A stretch of DNA of 35,021 nt from Peptococcaceae bacterium (GCA_012520405.1 JAAYOJ010000212.1:1-35021), one strand, 5' to 3'; positions 20,536 through 29,755 are shown, numbered from the stretch's first letter. Notes: generated by a model not told the origin, from the letters alone. Numbers and translations: made by a program.

Positions 20536-20904
20536 TTGATTAAAAGACAAGACCGCCGAAAAAAAATTCAAGGCAAACACAAAAGTGTACGCAAAAAAAT
20601 TCATGGAACTGCTGAAAGACCGAGACTCGCAGTCTTCAGAAGTTTAAATCATATTTATGCCCAGGTAATAAACGATGACCTTGGTATAACCCTTACTGTC
20701 GCTTCTTCTTTGGACCCCGAATTTAAGGCAACCGGACTTTCGGGCGGAAATATAGAAGGAGCCGCTAAAGTTGGAGAACTCGTCGCTAAGAAAACTCTGG
20801 AAAAGGGTATCACCAAAGTGGTTTATGACCGCGGCGGTAATTTATATCACGGAAGAGTTGCAGCTCTGGCTGACTCGGCAAGAGAAGCAGGGCTTGAGTT
20901 TTAA
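20536..20904 (+). CDS. rplR: 50S ribosomal protein L18
   Basis: L18, 122 residues, binds 5S rRNA with L5. The frame is open from a TTG at 20509, but TTG 20536, placed 8 nt after GAAAGGGTGA, gives the family start [21 protein letters not shown] take the latter. Conserved stretches are [20 protein letters not shown] and [19 protein letters not shown] followed by REAGLEF. The use of TTG for an abundant ribosomal protein recurs in this operon. Confidence 0.95.
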   Translation: MIKRQDRRKKIQGKHKSVRKKIHGTAERPRLAVFRSLNHIYAQVINDDLGITLTVASSLDPEFKATGLSGGNIEGAAKVGELVAKKTLEKGITKVVYDRGGNLYHGRVAALADSAREAGLEF

Positions 20905-20928
20905 GTCATGGAAAAGGAGGGAAAATCA

Positions 20929-21426
20929 TTGTCCAACATTGATCCCAGCAAATTGGAACTCAGCGAAAGAATCGTGCATATTTCCCGCGTAGCCAAGGTT
21001 GTTAAAGGCGGAAGACGCTTTAGTTTCAGTGCTTTGGTAGTCGTCGGTGATGGTAACGGTATCGTTGGGGCAGGGCTCGGCAAAGCAGCAGAAGTTCCGG
21101 AAGCTATTCGTAAAGGAATCGAAGATGCTAAGAAAAATTTAATTTCCATTCCAGTAAAAGGTACCACTATTCCTCATCCCATAATAGGTAAATTTGGGGC
21201 CGGTCAGGTTATGTTAAAGCCTGCTGCCAAAGGTACCGGAGTTATTGCCGGAGGACCTGTGCGTGCGGTCCTGGAAGCGGCAGGAGTTAAAGATATATTA
21301 ACCAAATCGCTTGGATCTGCTAACGCTCAAAATGTTGTCAATGCTACCATGGCCGGTTTAAAGGCTTTAAAGAGAGATCACGAAGTAGCAAAGTTGCGCG
21401 GCAAAACGATCGAAGAAATCATGTAG
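20929..21426 (+). CDS. rpsE: 30S ribosomal protein S5
   Basis: S5, 165 residues, near the decoding site and mRNA entry; mutations here affect accuracy and spectinomycin binding. An ATG at 20908 is in frame, but AAGGAGG lies at 20914-20920, after it, so TTG 20929 (8 nt downstream) is the likely start, giving [17 protein letters not shown]. The double-stranded-RNA-binding-like domain holds [18 protein letters not shown] and the C-terminal domain [20 protein letters not shown]. The next gene, 33 nt on, is rplO; the usual rpmD (L30) is missing. Confidence 0.96.
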   Translation: MSNIDPSKLELSERIVHISRVAKVVKGGRRFSFSALVVVGDGNGIVGAGLGKAAEVPEAIRKGIEDAKKNLISIPVKGTTIPHPIIGKFGAGQVMLKPAAKGTGVIAGGPVRAVLEAAGVKDILTKSLGSANAQNVVNATMAGLKALKRDHEVAKLRGKTIEEIM

Positions 21427-21459
21427 CAGCATCGTTAGAAAGTAAGGAGGTGTCCGCAA

Positions 21460-21903
21460 TTGAAACTTCATGAACTAAAACCTGCAGAAGGTTCAACCCG
21501 AAGCCGTAAACGTGTTGGACGTGGTGATGGCTCAGGATTAGGAAATACGTCCGGCAGAGGACATAAAGGTCAAAAGTCCCGTTCCGGCGGCGGTGTTCGC
21601 CCGGGATTTGAAGGCGGTCAAATGCCTATGATGCGTAGGCTGCCTAAAAGAGGCTTTACCAATATCTTCAAAAAAGAATACACTGTTATAAACGTATCTG
21701 ACCTAGAGGAGAGATTTGAAAACGGGGCGGAGGTTTCCATCGAATCCTTATATGCAGCTGGTCTGATTAACAAAGTTAAGGACGGTGTAAAACTTTTGGG
21801 TGATGGTGAAATTACCAAAGCCCTTACCGTTAAAGTGAATAAGGTTAGCAAAACGGCTGCAGAAAAAATCGTGGCGGCCGGTGGAAAAGTTGAGGTGGAA
21901 TAG
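21460..21903 (+). CDS. rplO: 50S ribosomal protein L15
   Basis: L15, 147 residues, a late-stage assembly protein of the large subunit. The start is TTG 21460 behind AAGGAGGTG, giving [20 protein letters not shown]. The Gly/Arg/Lys-rich N-terminal extension ([20 protein letters not shown], then [17 protein letters not shown]) penetrates the 23S core in known structures. The globular C-terminus ends [10 protein letters not shown]. Its stop codon TAG is immediately followed by the ATG of secY. Confidence 0.96.
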   Translation: MKLHELKPAEGSTRSRKRVGRGDGSGLGNTSGRGHKGQKSRSGGGVRPGFEGGQMPMMRRLPKRGFTNIFKKEYTVINVSDLEERFENGAEVSIESLYAAGLINKVKDGVKLLGDGEITKALTVKVNKVSKTAAEKIVAAGGKVEVE

Positions 21904-23193
21904 ATGATACTACAGACCCTGAGAGATGCATGGAAAGTCCCAAGCATTAGGAGAAAAATAGGGTTCACCCTGCTTATGCTCCTTGTCTTCAGGATCGGTG
22001 CCCATATTCCAATTCCGTTCATGGACAGGGAAGTACTGGCAAATATGATGGGCAGCGGAGGAATTTTCGACTTTTTTAATACTTTCTCCGGCGGTTCTCT
22101 GAGACGCTTTTCAGTATTTGCTTTAAGTATCATGCCCTATATTACCGCCTCAATTATAATTCAGCTTCTGACGGTAGTGGTTCCTTATTTGGAAAGGCTA
22201 TCTAAAGAAGGGGAAGAAGGACGAAAAAAAATTGTTCAACTTACCAGATATGGAACAGTTGTCTTAGGCTTTATTAACGGTATCGGACTTACCATAGGCT
22301 TAAGAGGAGCCTTAATTATACCGGATCCTTCGTATAAAATTCCGATTTACCTCATGATTGCCTTGGTGTTAACCGCAGGAACAGCTTTTCTTATGTGGTT
22401 GGGAGAACAGATCACCGAAAATGGTATCGGCAACGGAATATCGCTTATTATCTTTGCGGGAATCGTGGCCGCAATACCGGATGCTGTTAAATATCTGATC
22501 CAGCTCCTGAAAGTCGGAGAAATTAGCTGGATCTCAGTGGTTGGATTGGTAATAATTGCAGCTTTAATTATCGCCGGTGTTGTATTTATCCAAGAAGGTC
22601 AAAGAAGAATCCCGGTTCAATATGCCAAGAGGGTTGTCGGCAGAAGGGTCTATGGCGGACAAAGCTCGCATATACCTTTAAAGGTTAATCAGGCAGGCGT
22701 TATTCCCTTGATCTTTGGTATTTCACTTGTCATGCTGCCGGCGACAATCGCTACCTGGCTGCCGCAAACATCCGGGTTTGCGATGTTCACCCAGAAATGG
22801 TTAAGCATGAATGGATCGCTATATTCCATTCCCTTTTTGATGGTTTATGCCCTGCTAATCATCTTCTTTACCTACTTTTATACAGGAATAACCTTTAATC
22901 CAATTGATGTTGCAGAAAACCTCAAAAAGTACGGCGGTTTTATTCCCGGAATTCGTCCGGGACGGCCGACATCGGATTATCTGTTTAAGATTCTTAACCG
23001 GGTCACCCTGGCAGGCGGGATTTTCTTGGCCATAATCGCTATTTTGCCCAGCCTTGTTATGGGGCTGACCAGGATTGAAAATATTTATTTAGGTGGAACA
23101 TCTCTGTTGATCGTTGTAAGCGTCGCTCTTGATACCATGAAACAAATGGAAACTCAGCTTATGCAGCGTCACTATCAGGGATTTCTCAAGTAA
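21904..23193 (+). CDS. secY: Preprotein translocase subunit SecY
   Basis: SecY, 429 residues, the channel of the Sec translocon in the cytoplasmic membrane, partner of SecE, SecG and SecA. About ten hydrophobic segments are visible, the first around residues 19-40. Signature stretches are the plug region after IPIPFMDREVLANMM, the segment SIMPYITASIIIQLLTVVVP, the cytoplasmic loop QEGQRRIPVQYAKRVVGRR and the ADNLKKYGGFIPGIRPG-like motif (here AENLKKYGGFIPG). ATG 21904 abuts the rplO stop; its ribosome site (GAGGTGG) lies inside rplO, implying coupling. Confidence 0.97.
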   Translation: MILQTLRDAWKVPSIRRKIGFTLLMLLVFRIGAHIPIPFMDREVLANMMGSGGIFDFFNTFSGGSLRRFSVFALSIMPYITASIIIQLLTVVVPYLERLSKEGEEGRKKIVQLTRYGTVVLGFINGIGLTIGLRGALIIPDPSYKIPIYLMIALVLTAGTAFLMWLGEQITENGIGNGISLIIFAGIVAAIPDAVKYLIQLLKVGEISWISVVGLVIIAALIIAGVVFIQEGQRRIPVQYAKRVVGRRVYGGQSSHIPLKVNQAGVIPLIFGISLVMLPATIATWLPQTSGFAMFTQKWLSMNGSLYSIPFLMVYALLIIFFTYFYTGITFNPIDVAENLKKYGGFIPGIRPGRPTSDYLFKILNRVTLAGGIFLAIIAILPSLVMGLTRIENIYLGGTSLLIVVSVALDTMKQMETQLMQRHYQGFLK

Positions 23194-23208
23194 GAGGAGG
23201 AGTGTTTT

Positions 23209-23850
23209 ATGAGATTAATACTCATGGGTCCTCCTGGTGCCGGCAAGGGGACACAAGCCGAGCTGCTTATTGAACATTTTAAGATTCCGCATATTTCCAC
23301 AGGGGATATGTTTAGAGCTGCCATTAAGGATCAAACTCCTCTGGGACTTAAAGCCAAGGAATACATGGATTCCGGAGCTTTGGTGCCGGACGAAGTGACA
23401 ATCGGGATTGTGGAAGACAGACTTAAAAAAGCTGACTGCCAAAAAGGTTTCCTCTTGGACGGGTTTCCCCGTACGGCTGCCCAGGCGGATGCCTTGACCA
23501 AAATCCTGAAAACATTGAATATGACCCTTAACGGTGTAATCAATATTGAGATGGAGAATGAAGAACTGCTGGAAAGGCTTACGGGCCGAAGAGTGTGCAG
23601 GCAATGCGCCTCAACCTATCATACTGTCTTTAATTCCCCCCAAACCCCTGGAGTATGCGACAAGTGTGGCGGTGAACTCTACCAGCGAAGTGATGATACA
23701 CTCGCTACCGCTCAAAACCGCCTTCAAGTTTATAATGACCAAACCGAGCCTCTGATTGCCTATTATGAGGAACGGAATTTGCTGAAAAGAGTACAGGGGG
23801 ACCAGGAAATAAAGCAGGTCTTCAGTGAAATTCTAAATGTTTTGGAGTAG
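23209..23850 (+). CDS. adk: Adenylate kinase, zinc-lid type
   Basis: Adenylate kinase, 213 residues; it interconverts ATP plus AMP with two ADP. ATG 23209 follows AAGAGGAGG. The P-loop is GPPGAGKGT (7-15); AMP-binding STGDMFR (30-36) and the FLLDGFPRT motif (81-89) are present. The long lid contains C130, C133, C150 and C153, a structural zinc site found in many Gram-positive enzymes. It lies between secY and map, the usual place in the spc operon. Confidence 0.97.
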   Translation: MRLILMGPPGAGKGTQAELLIEHFKIPHISTGDMFRAAIKDQTPLGLKAKEYMDSGALVPDEVTIGIVEDRLKKADCQKGFLLDGFPRTAAQADALTKILKTLNMTLNGVINIEMENEELLERLTGRRVCRQCASTYHTVFNSPQTPGVCDKCGGELYQRSDDTLATAQNRLQVYNDQTEPLIAYYEERNLLKRVQGDQEIKQVFSEILNVLE

Positions 23851-23854
23851 AACC

Positions 23855-24601
23855 ATGATCGAACTGAAAAATAAGGAACAGCTTGAAAAAATGCGTACTG
23901 CGGGCCGAATCGTGGCTGAAACCCTGGAAATTATGAAAGAAATGGTTAAACCGGGGGTAACCACGGAGGAACTTGATAGAGCGGCGGAACAGTACATTAG
24001 GAAATGTCAAGCAATTCCTGCCTTCAAAGGTTATAACGGGTTTCCGGCTACACTATGCACCTCTGTCAATGAGGAAGTTGTGCACGGTATTCCCGGTTTA
24101 AGAGCTTTGAAAAATGGAGATATTATCAGTATTGATTGTGGGGCTTTATACGACGGTTACTATGGGGATTCGGCTATTACTCTCCCGGTGGGAGAAATTA
24201 GCCTAGAATGCCAGGAGCTTCTAAAAGTTTGCGAGGAATCTTTAAAGCTGGGTATTGCACAAGCCTTTAAGGGGAACCGTCTTTTTGATATTTCATACGC
24301 TATTCAGAGTCATGTAGAGAAGAACGGGATGTCTGTGGTCCGTGATTATGTCGGCCATGGTATTGGCAGGAAAATGCATGAAGAACCTCAGGTACCTAAC
24401 TTTGGCAAGCCCGGCAGAGGGCCGCGACTCGAGATAGGAATGGCCCTGGCGATTGAACCAATGGTCAACTTAGGAGGATATCAAGTAGAAACTCTTAAGG
24501 ACAATTGGACAGTGATAACAAAGGATCGACGAGCCTCGGCCCATTTCGAACATACAGTGGTCATTACGGAAAATGGCCCTGAGATATTAACTCGAATTTA
24601 A
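23855..24601 (+). CDS. map: Methionine aminopeptidase, type I
   Basis: Removes the initiator methionine from new proteins; 248 residues. ATG 23855, four bases after the adk stop with GGAG before it, is favoured over the in-frame ATG at 23837 inside adk. Metal ligands by comparison with the E. coli enzyme are D94, D105, H168, E201 and E232; H78 and H175 match the catalytic histidines. No N-terminal SEC-C zinc extension is present. A KOW-domain gene often found between map and infA in Clostridia is absent. Confidence 0.97.
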   Translation: MIELKNKEQLEKMRTAGRIVAETLEIMKEMVKPGVTTEELDRAAEQYIRKCQAIPAFKGYNGFPATLCTSVNEEVVHGIPGLRALKNGDIISIDCGALYDGYYGDSAITLPVGEISLECQELLKVCEESLKLGIAQAFKGNRLFDISYAIQSHVEKNGMSVVRDYVGHGIGRKMHEEPQVPNFGKPGRGPRLEIGMALAIEPMVNLGGYQVETLKDNWTVITKDRRASAHFEHTVVITENGPEILTRI

Positions 24602-24634
24602 GTCTTAACCGGAAAGTCAAAGGAGGGATAACTG

Positions 24635-24853
24635 ATGTCAAAGGAAGATGTAATTGAAGTAGAAGGAAAAGTACTGGAACCGCTTCCTAACGCCATGTTT
24701 AAAGTCGAACTGAATAACGGACACCAGGTATTGGCACATGTCTCAGGTAAAATCAGGATGCATTTTATCAGAATTTTACCGGGAGATCGGGTCACCGTGG
24801 AGCTCTCTCCCTATGACCTGACTAGAGGCAGAATAACTTACAGATATAAGTAA
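24635..24853 (+). CDS. infA: Translation initiation factor IF-1
   Basis: IF-1, 72 residues, a single OB-fold that binds the A site of the 30S subunit during initiation. The text is canonical: [43 protein letters not shown]-like [12 protein letters not shown], and the C-terminal [19 protein letters not shown] 24635 follows AAAGGAGGG. It lies 33 nt after map and 15 nt before rpmJ. Confidence 0.97.
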   Translation: MSKEDVIEVEGKVLEPLPNAMFKVELNNGHQVLAHVSGKIRMHFIRILPGDRVTVELSPYDLTRGRITYRYK

Positions 24854-24868
24854 AGGGAGGGATTACAG

Positions 24869-24982
24869 TTGAAAGTAAGGCCTTCTGTAAAACCGATATG
24901 CGAAAAGTGTAAAATTATTAAACGACATGGCAAAGTAATGATCATTTGCGAAAATCCAAAGCATAAACAACGGCAAGGATAA
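24869..24982 (+). CDS. rpmJ: 50S ribosomal protein L36
   Basis: L36, only 37 residues. Start TTG 24869 follows AAAGGGAGGG and gives [20 protein letters not shown]. The zinc ligands C11, C14, C27 and H32 are all present, so this is the zinc-binding form. It sits between infA and rpsM, its fixed position in bacteria. The TTG start is well supported because the next residues match the family from the first codon. Confidence 0.95.
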   Translation: MKVRPSVKPICEKCKIIKRHGKVMIICENPKHKQRQG

Positions 24983-25034
24983 ATTTGTATAGTTAAACAA
25001 GAAAATACCAATAACATGGAGGTGTACTCATTAG

Positions 25035-25406
25035 ATGGCACGTATTGCTGGGGTAGATATACCCCGAGATAAACGTGTTGAGATAGCTCTGACCTATATA
25101 TATGGGATAGGGGTTTCTCAATCTCGGAAAATACTGGCTAAGAACCAGATTAATCCTGATACAAGGGTTAAAGATCTCACAGATGATGAGGTTAACAAAA
25201 TAAGAGAAACAATTGATAAAGAATTTATGGTCGAAGGTGACCTGCGCCGCGAAGTATCTCTTAATATTAAGAGGCTTATTGAAATTGGGTGTTACCGTGG
25301 TTTTCGTCATCGCCGCGGACTTCCGGTACGGGGACAAAGAACAAAAACAAATGCCCGCACGCGCAAGGGCCCGGCTCGTGCCATTGGCGGCAAAAAGAAA
25401 AAGTAA
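25035..25406 (+). CDS. rpsM: 30S ribosomal protein S13
   Basis: S13, 123 residues, in the head of the small subunit, making bridges to the large subunit and touching P-site tRNA. ATG 25035 follows TGGAGGTG. Family text: [32 protein letters not shown], and the basic C-terminal tail [20 protein letters not shown] ending GGKKKK. The 52-nt gap from rpmJ has no obvious structure. Confidence 0.97.
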   Translation: MARIAGVDIPRDKRVEIALTYIYGIGVSQSRKILAKNQINPDTRVKDLTDDEVNKIRETIDKEFMVEGDLRREVSLNIKRLIEIGCYRGFRHRRGLPVRGQRTKTNARTRKGPARAIGGKKKK

Positions 25407-25423
25407 AGGAGGGCATTTAAAGC

Positions 25424-25813
25424 ATGGCACGTAAAGTTGTTCGTACCAGAAGAAGAGAACGCAAGAATGTTGAAAGCGGAGTAGCTCATATTAGATCGAC
25501 TTTTAACAATACCATTGTTACAATTACTGACCCCGCAGGAAATGCACTGTCTTGGTCAAGTGCTGGCTCCCTGGGCTTTAAAGGTTCACGTAAAAGCACT
25601 CCTTTTGCTGCTCAATCTGCTGCTGAAGCTGCAGCTAAAGCTGCAATGGAGCATGGACTCAAAACTGTAGAATGTTTTGTTAAAGGCCCGGGAGCAGGCA
25701 GAGAAGCTGCAATAAGAGCGTTGCAGGCCGCTGGTTTAGAAGTAAATCTTATCCGAGATGTAACTCCTATTCCTCATAACGGGTGTCGCCCGCCCAAACG
25801 CAGAAGAGTATAA
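25424..25813 (+). CDS. rpsK: 30S ribosomal protein S11
   Basis: S11, 129 residues, on the platform of the small subunit beside the Shine-Dalgarno helix. ATG 25424 follows AAAGGAGG. Landmarks are [40 protein letters not shown], and the near-invariant C-terminus [16 protein letters not shown], where the Asn-Gly pair can convert to isoaspartate in E. coli. It is followed by rpsD after 13 nt. Confidence 0.97.
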   Translation: MARKVVRTRRRERKNVESGVAHIRSTFNNTIVTITDPAGNALSWSSAGSLGFKGSRKSTPFAAQSAAEAAAKAAMEHGLKTVECFVKGPGAGREAAIRALQAAGLEVNLIRDVTPIPHNGCRPPKRRRV

Positions 25814-25826
25814 GGGGGTGTAAGTT

Positions 25827-26456
25827 GTGGCGAAATATACAGAACCAGTATGCCGTTTATGCCGGCGTGAAGGACAGAAATTATTCCTTAAAGGGGACCG
25901 CTGTTATACCAATAAATGCGCTATCGATCGCAGATCTTATGCTCCCGGTATGCATGGCCAGAGCAGAGGCAAAAAACCGACAGAATTCGGTATTCAGCTT
26001 AGAGAGAAGCAAAAAGCAAGAAGAATTTATGGCGTTTTAGAAAAGCAATTTAGAGGATACTTTGACAAAGCTGCTCGCCAGAAAGGTATGACCGGCGAAA
26101 ATCTCCTGCGTATACTTGAACGGCGTTTGGATAATGTTGTATATCGTTTAGGGTTTGCTGCTTCCAGACCAGAAGCCCGTCAGTTTGTCACGCATGGGCA
26201 TATTACTGTGAACGGCAAAAGAGTAGATATTGCTTCCTACCAGGTAAAGGTCGGAGAAGTAATCTCTATCAAGGAAAAAAGCAGAGAACTCAACAGAGTA
26301 AAAGAAATGATTGAAAGGCTGAGAGATCGCTCTGTTCCGGCTTGGTTAAGTCTTGACGTTGAAAACGTAACGGGGACAGTAATTCAATTGCCGTCACGTG
26401 AAGATGTTCAAATTCCTATTGAAGAGCATCTTATTGTTGAGAAATACTCACGGTAA
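25827..26456 (+). CDS. rpsD: 30S ribosomal protein S4, cysteine-containing form
   Basis: S4, 209 residues, a primary assembly protein of the 5' domain of 16S rRNA. Start GTG 25827 follows AAGGGGGTG. C9, C12, C26 and C31 form the N-terminal zinc knuckle (CRLCRREG and CYTNKC), unlike the cysteine-free Bacillus form. The S4 RNA-binding domain follows ([20 protein letters not shown] and [18 protein letters not shown]). Its place before rpoA in the alpha operon is common in Clostridia, whereas Bacillus has moved rpsD elsewhere. Confidence 0.97.
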   Translation: MAKYTEPVCRLCRREGQKLFLKGDRCYTNKCAIDRRSYAPGMHGQSRGKKPTEFGIQLREKQKARRIYGVLEKQFRGYFDKAARQKGMTGENLLRILERRLDNVVYRLGFAASRPEARQFVTHGHITVNGKRVDIASYQVKVGEVISIKEKSRELNRVKEMIERLRDRSVPAWLSLDVENVTGTVIQLPSREDVQIPIEEHLIVEKYSR

Positions 26457-26483
26457 ACTTTTCCAGGAAAGAAGGTGCATCCG

Positions 26484-27431
26484 ATGCTTGAAATCGAGAA
26501 GCCCAATATTGAGTGTGTTGAGAGGTCTGAAGATAATACCTATGCCAAATTTGTTATTGAACCATTGGAGAGAGGCTATGGCATTACACTTGGGAACTCC
26601 CTAAGACGTATTCTACTCTCCTCTCTGCCCGGCTCGGCGGTTACCTCAGTTAAAATAGAAGGGGTACTTCATGAATTCTCAACTATTCCGGGTGTCTTGG
26701 AAGATGTAACGGAGATAATCCTCAATGTCAAATCCTTGGCACTAAAAGGACATACGGATGAAGTCCGTGTGCTTCGATTGGAATGTGAAGGAGAAGGAGT
26801 TGTCACAGCCGGAGATATTATCACAGGACCCGATATTGAAATCTTGAATCCGGATTTAAAAATCGCCACCCTGGATAAAGACGGCCGTCTCTATATGGAA
26901 ATGACAGTAGAACGTTCTCGAGGATATGTTTCTGCTGAGAAGAATAAAAAACAAGACCAGGCTATTGGTGTAATTCCGGTTGATTCAATTTTTACTCCCA
27001 TATACAAAGTGAATTATACCGTAGAGGATACACGGGTTGGGATGATGACCGACTTTGACAAGTTAACCTTAGAAGTATGGTCGAACGGCAGCATCACTCC
27101 TAGAGAGGCAATTAGCCTTGCCGCCAAGATTTTAAGTGAGCACTTGCGATTGTTTATTGGCCTTACCGACAATATTGGCGACGTTGAAATAATGGTTGAA
27201 AAAGAAGAAGAAGAGAAAGACAAGATTCTGGAAATGACAGTTGAAGAACTCGATTTGTCGGTAAGATCGTATAACTGCCTTAAGAGAGCGGGAATTAATA
27301 CTGTAGAGGAGCTTATTCAGAGAACTGAAGAAGATATGATGAAAGTGCGTAATCTTGGGCGCAAGTCTCTAGAAGAAGTAGATAATAAGCTCAAAGAACT
27401 TGGCTTGGAATTCCGTAAGTCGGAAGATTAA
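26484..27431 (+). CDS. rpoA: DNA-directed RNA polymerase subunit alpha
   Basis: Alpha subunit, 315 residues, the scaffold for polymerase assembly and contact point for UP elements and activators. ATG 26484 is preferred over the in-frame GTG at 26475, which lies in the ribosome site (AAGAAGGTG). The N-terminal domain shows [20 protein letters not shown] (30-49). An acidic linker ([14 protein letters not shown]) leads to the C-terminal domain with [19 protein letters not shown], including the arginine used for DNA minor-groove contact. It is followed by rplQ after 20 nt. Confidence 0.98.
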   Translation: MLEIEKPNIECVERSEDNTYAKFVIEPLERGYGITLGNSLRRILLSSLPGSAVTSVKIEGVLHEFSTIPGVLEDVTEIILNVKSLALKGHTDEVRVLRLECEGEGVVTAGDIITGPDIEILNPDLKIATLDKDGRLYMEMTVERSRGYVSAEKNKKQDQAIGVIPVDSIFTPIYKVNYTVEDTRVGMMTDFDKLTLEVWSNGSITPREAISLAAKILSEHLRLFIGLTDNIGDVEIMVEKEEEEKDKILEMTVEELDLSVRSYNCLKRAGINTVEELIQRTEEDMMKVRNLGRKSLEEVDNKLKELGLEFRKSED

Positions 27432-27451
27432 ACTTAAAGGGGGGATCACAG

Positions 27452-27793
27452 TTGGCTTATCGCAAGCTTGGAGCAAATATGGGCAAACGCAAGGCCTTGC
27501 TTAGAAATATCGTTACTTCCTTGCTCAAACATGGTAAAATCGAGACAACAGAAGCTAGAGCCAAGGAACTTAATGCTTTGGCAGAAAAGATGATCACTCT
27601 TGGCAAAAGAGGAGATTTGGCAGCCAGACGTCAGGCTATGGAATTTTTGTTGGATGAAACAGTGGTTAAAGAGCTGTTCGATAATATAGCACCTAAGTAT
27701 GCCGACCGGCAGGGCGGTTATACCAGAATCATGAAGAAAGGTTTCCGTCGCGGCGATGCGGCTGAAATGGTTCTTGTGGAGCTGGTAGACTAA
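27452..27793 (+). CDS. rplQ: 50S ribosomal protein L17
   Basis: L17, 113 residues, near the exit tunnel. Start TTG 27452 after AAAGGGGGG gives [20 protein letters not shown]; the family usually begins MGYRKLGR. Other signatures are [20 protein letters not shown] and the C-terminal [20 protein letters not shown]. It is the last gene of the alpha operon. The ecfA-ecfA-ecfT genes that follow rplQ in many Firmicutes are absent; truA comes next. Confidence 0.97.
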   Translation: MAYRKLGANMGKRKALLRNIVTSLLKHGKIETTEARAKELNALAEKMITLGKRGDLAARRQAMEFLLDETVVKELFDNIAPKYADRQGGYTRIMKKGFRRGDAAEMVLVELVD

Positions 27794-27817
27794 GGCGGTC
27801 TGGCTATCCATACAGAG

Positions 27818-27854
27818 TCGAAGTTCGAAGTTTTACAACTGTCTCGAACTTCGA
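27818..27854 (+). terminator. Strong intergenic hairpin between rplQ and truA
   Basis: TCGAAGTTCG (27818-27827) pairs perfectly with CGAACTTCGA (27845-27854) across a 17-nt loop. Flanking CCAT/ATGG (27808-27811 with 27858-27861) and GGC/GCC extend it. There is no T-run, so it is not a classic terminator; it could be a processing or attenuation site at the end of the ribosomal super-operon. Confidence 0.5.
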
Positions 27855-27879
27855 TTCATGGCGGCCATAGGAGGTAATT

Positions 27880-28659
27880 ATGCGCAATATCCTTCTGCGA
27901 CTAGCCTACGATGGAACAAGCTACCACGGATTCCAACGGCAACCGGCAATTCACGGTCAGACCATTCAAGGAGAATTGGAAAGAGCCTGGGAAAAGCTTT
28001 TTGCCGAAGAAATTGGAGTTGTTACTGCAGGTAGGACTGATACCGGAGTACATGCTGCAGGACAAGTCGTAAATTTTTTTACTGAAGCCCGTATTCCGTG
28101 CCACAAAATCCCAAAAGCCATGAATAGCATCCTTCCCTATGATATAAGGATTCTGGAGGCCGAGGTTGTTTCTGCAGAGTTTAACGCTCGGAAGAGCGCC
28201 AAGTGGAAAAGGTATGATTATCGTATAGATAACAGCCCTATACCGGACGTTTTCTCCAGATTATATTATCTGCATGAGCCGCTGCCGCTTAATATTGAAC
28301 ATATGCAGAAGGCGGCCGCTTGCATGGAAGGAAGGCATAATTTTAAAGCGTTTGCAGCAGCCGGCTCTTCGGCCAGAAGTTTTGTCCGGACACTTTACCG
28401 CTGCAAGGTTAGCCAGCAGAACCAGCATGTTATTGTTACTTGTATAGGTGATGGTTTCTTATATAATATGGTAAGGATTATTACCGGCACTCTTCTCTAT
28501 GTAGGCAAAGGTAAAATAAAACCTGAGGAAATCCCCGAAATAATTCAGTCTAAGGATAGGGTCCGGGCGGGGATAACAGCAGCAGCCAGGGGGCTGACTC
28601 TCACTTACGTTAACTACGATGGTTCAGCACCCACTGACATTTTCTCGGACCTACTTTAG
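27880..28659 (+). CDS. truA: tRNA pseudouridine(38-40) synthase TruA
   Basis: TruA, 259 residues, makes pseudouridine at positions 38-40 of the anticodon arm. ATG 27880 follows TAGGAGG. The catalytic aspartate is D54 in the GRTDTGVHA motif. Other family stretches are LAYDGTSYHGFQRQP, FNARKSAKWKRYDYRI and GDGFLYNMVRIITGTLL. The length and motifs are normal. It stands between the rplQ hairpin and the rplM promoter, its common place in Firmicutes. It may be read from the super-operon, since no separate promoter is evident. Confidence 0.97.
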   Translation: MRNILLRLAYDGTSYHGFQRQPAIHGQTIQGELERAWEKLFAEEIGVVTAGRTDTGVHAAGQVVNFFTEARIPCHKIPKAMNSILPYDIRILEAEVVSAEFNARKSAKWKRYDYRIDNSPIPDVFSRLYYLHEPLPLNIEHMQKAAACMEGRHNFKAFAAAGSSARSFVRTLYRCKVSQQNQHVIVTCIGDGFLYNMVRIITGTLLYVGKGKIKPEEIPEIIQSKDRVRAGITAAARGLTLTYVNYDGSAPTDIFSDLL

Positions 28660-28695
28660 ATTTAATATACAAATAGCTATACTTGGATAATAATG

Positions 28696-28725
28696 TTGAC
28701 TTTTAGGTAGACTTTAGGATAAAAT
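28696..28725 (+). promoter_or_regulatory. Promoter of the rplM-rpsI operon
   Basis: TTGACT (28696-28701), an 18-nt spacer, and TAAAAT (28720-28725). It lies 37 nt past the truA stop and about 80 nt before rplM. Confidence 0.7.
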
Positions 28726-28748
28726 TTTTGAGGCGATTCTTTTACCGA

Positions 28749-28769
28749 ACGTGAACGAGCCCCTCACGT
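28749..28769 (+). promoter_or_regulatory. Hairpin in the rplM leader, possible L13-type leader
   Basis: ACGTGA (28749-28754) pairs with TCACGT (28764-28769) around a 9-nt loop, inside the roughly 75-nt leader between the promoter and rplM. Many Firmicutes carry the Rfam L13 leader at this very place. Position fits, but I cannot confirm the conserved bases by eye. Confidence 0.45.
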
Positions 28770-28806
28770 CAGGTATGAAATTAGATTAGACGATGGAGGT
28801 AACAAC

Positions 28807-29238
28807 ATGACCACTCAATTTGCGAAAGCCAATGAGGTGGAACGTAAGTGGTATGTCATAGACGCAGCAGGTGTGCCTTTGGGCCGAGTTGCTGCCGAAG
28901 CTGCCCGTTTACTGAGAGGTAAACATAAACCAATATTTACACCCAATGTTGATACAGGTGATTTTGTAATCATTATCAATGCAGAAAAAACTGTACTCAC
29001 CGGCAACAAACTTGATCAAAAAATGTATCGCCGGCACTCAGGATATCCGGGCGGTCTTAAAGAGATGACTTACAGGGTACTAATGAGTAAGAACCCGGAA
29101 AGAGCAATGGAACATGCTGTAAAAGGAATGCTTCCTCATAACAAACTCGGTGCCCAGATGTATAGAAAACTAAAGGTTTATAGAGGACCTGAACATCCAC
29201 ATTTGGCACAAAAACCCGAAATATGGACAATGAAATAG
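28807..29238 (+). CDS. rplM: 50S ribosomal protein L13
   Basis: L13, 143 residues, an early assembly protein of the large subunit. ATG 28807 follows TGGAGG. Family text: [59 protein letters not shown], and the C-terminal [16 protein letters not shown]. It is cotranscribed with rpsI, which starts 20 nt later, behind its own promoter and a short leader. Confidence 0.97.
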   Translation: MTTQFAKANEVERKWYVIDAAGVPLGRVAAEAARLLRGKHKPIFTPNVDTGDFVIIINAEKTVLTGNKLDQKMYRRHSGYPGGLKEMTYRVLMSKNPERAMEHAVKGMLPHNKLGAQMYRKLKVYRGPEHPHLAQKPEIWTMK

Positions 29239-29257
29239 GTTGGAAGGAGGTTAAAGC

Positions 29258-29653
29258 ATGTCTGCACAGCTTCAGTACCAAGGCACAGGCAGAAGAAAAA
29301 ATGCAGTTGCTAGGGTAAGACTTGTTGCCGGCAGCGGCAAGTTTTCGATTAATGAAAGAGGCTTAAGCGAATATTTCGGTAAGAAAACCCTGGAAATGAT
29401 TGTTCAACAACCATTGGAAATTACCGAAACATTAGGTAAATATGATATATATGCAAGAGTACACGGCGGTGGTACAACCGGCCAGGCAGGTGCTCTGCGT
29501 ATGGGTATAGCCAGAGCTCTCCTCAAGGCAGATGAAGGTCTTAGACCGGCCTTAAAACGAGCGGGCTTTTTAACCCGTGACCCACGAATGAAAGAGCGTC
29601 GCAAATACGGTCTTAAAAAAGCGCGTAAAGCTCCGCAATTCTCCAAACGATAA
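29258..29653 (+). CDS. rpsI: 30S ribosomal protein S9
   Basis: S9, 131 residues, in the small-subunit head; its C-terminal arginine reaches the P-site tRNA anticodon. ATG 29258 follows GGAAGGAGG. The core reads [37 protein letters not shown], and the tail ends [12 protein letters not shown], the universal pattern. A repeat element whose 3' half is a terminator begins directly after the stop codon. Confidence 0.97.
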   Translation: MSAQLQYQGTGRRKNAVARVRLVAGSGKFSINERGLSEYFGKKTLEMIVQQPLEITETLGKYDIYARVHGGGTTGQAGALRMGIARALLKADEGLRPALKRAGFLTRDPRMKERRKYGLKKARKAPQFSKR

Positions 29654-29755
29654 TTTCTGTTTATTTACATTCGAGTTTGCATACAATTACAAAGTTTGCT
29701 TTTGGCAAGCGCACAACCGTCATTGGTTAATTACCTTTGGCGGTTTTCTATTTTT
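29654..29755 (+). repeat. Copy 1 of a ~100-bp dispersed repeat, adjoining rpsI
   Basis: This segment reappears in the same orientation at 30289-30386, with roughly 80-85% identity by eye over the first two thirds. Shared blocks include CAATTACAAAGTT, GCAAGCG and AACCGTC. Both copies can form a small GCTT/AAGC hairpin followed by a larger AACCGTC hairpin, and some differences keep the pairing. The two copies bracket the orphan gene at 29961-30227. Confidence 0.7.
29715..29755 (+). terminator. Terminator of the rplM-rpsI operon
   Basis: AACCGTC (29715-29721) pairs with GGCGGTT (29739-29745), with an inner GGT/ACC helix, followed by a T-rich tract (29744-29755). It forms the 3' half of repeat copy 1. 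Confidence 0.75.
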
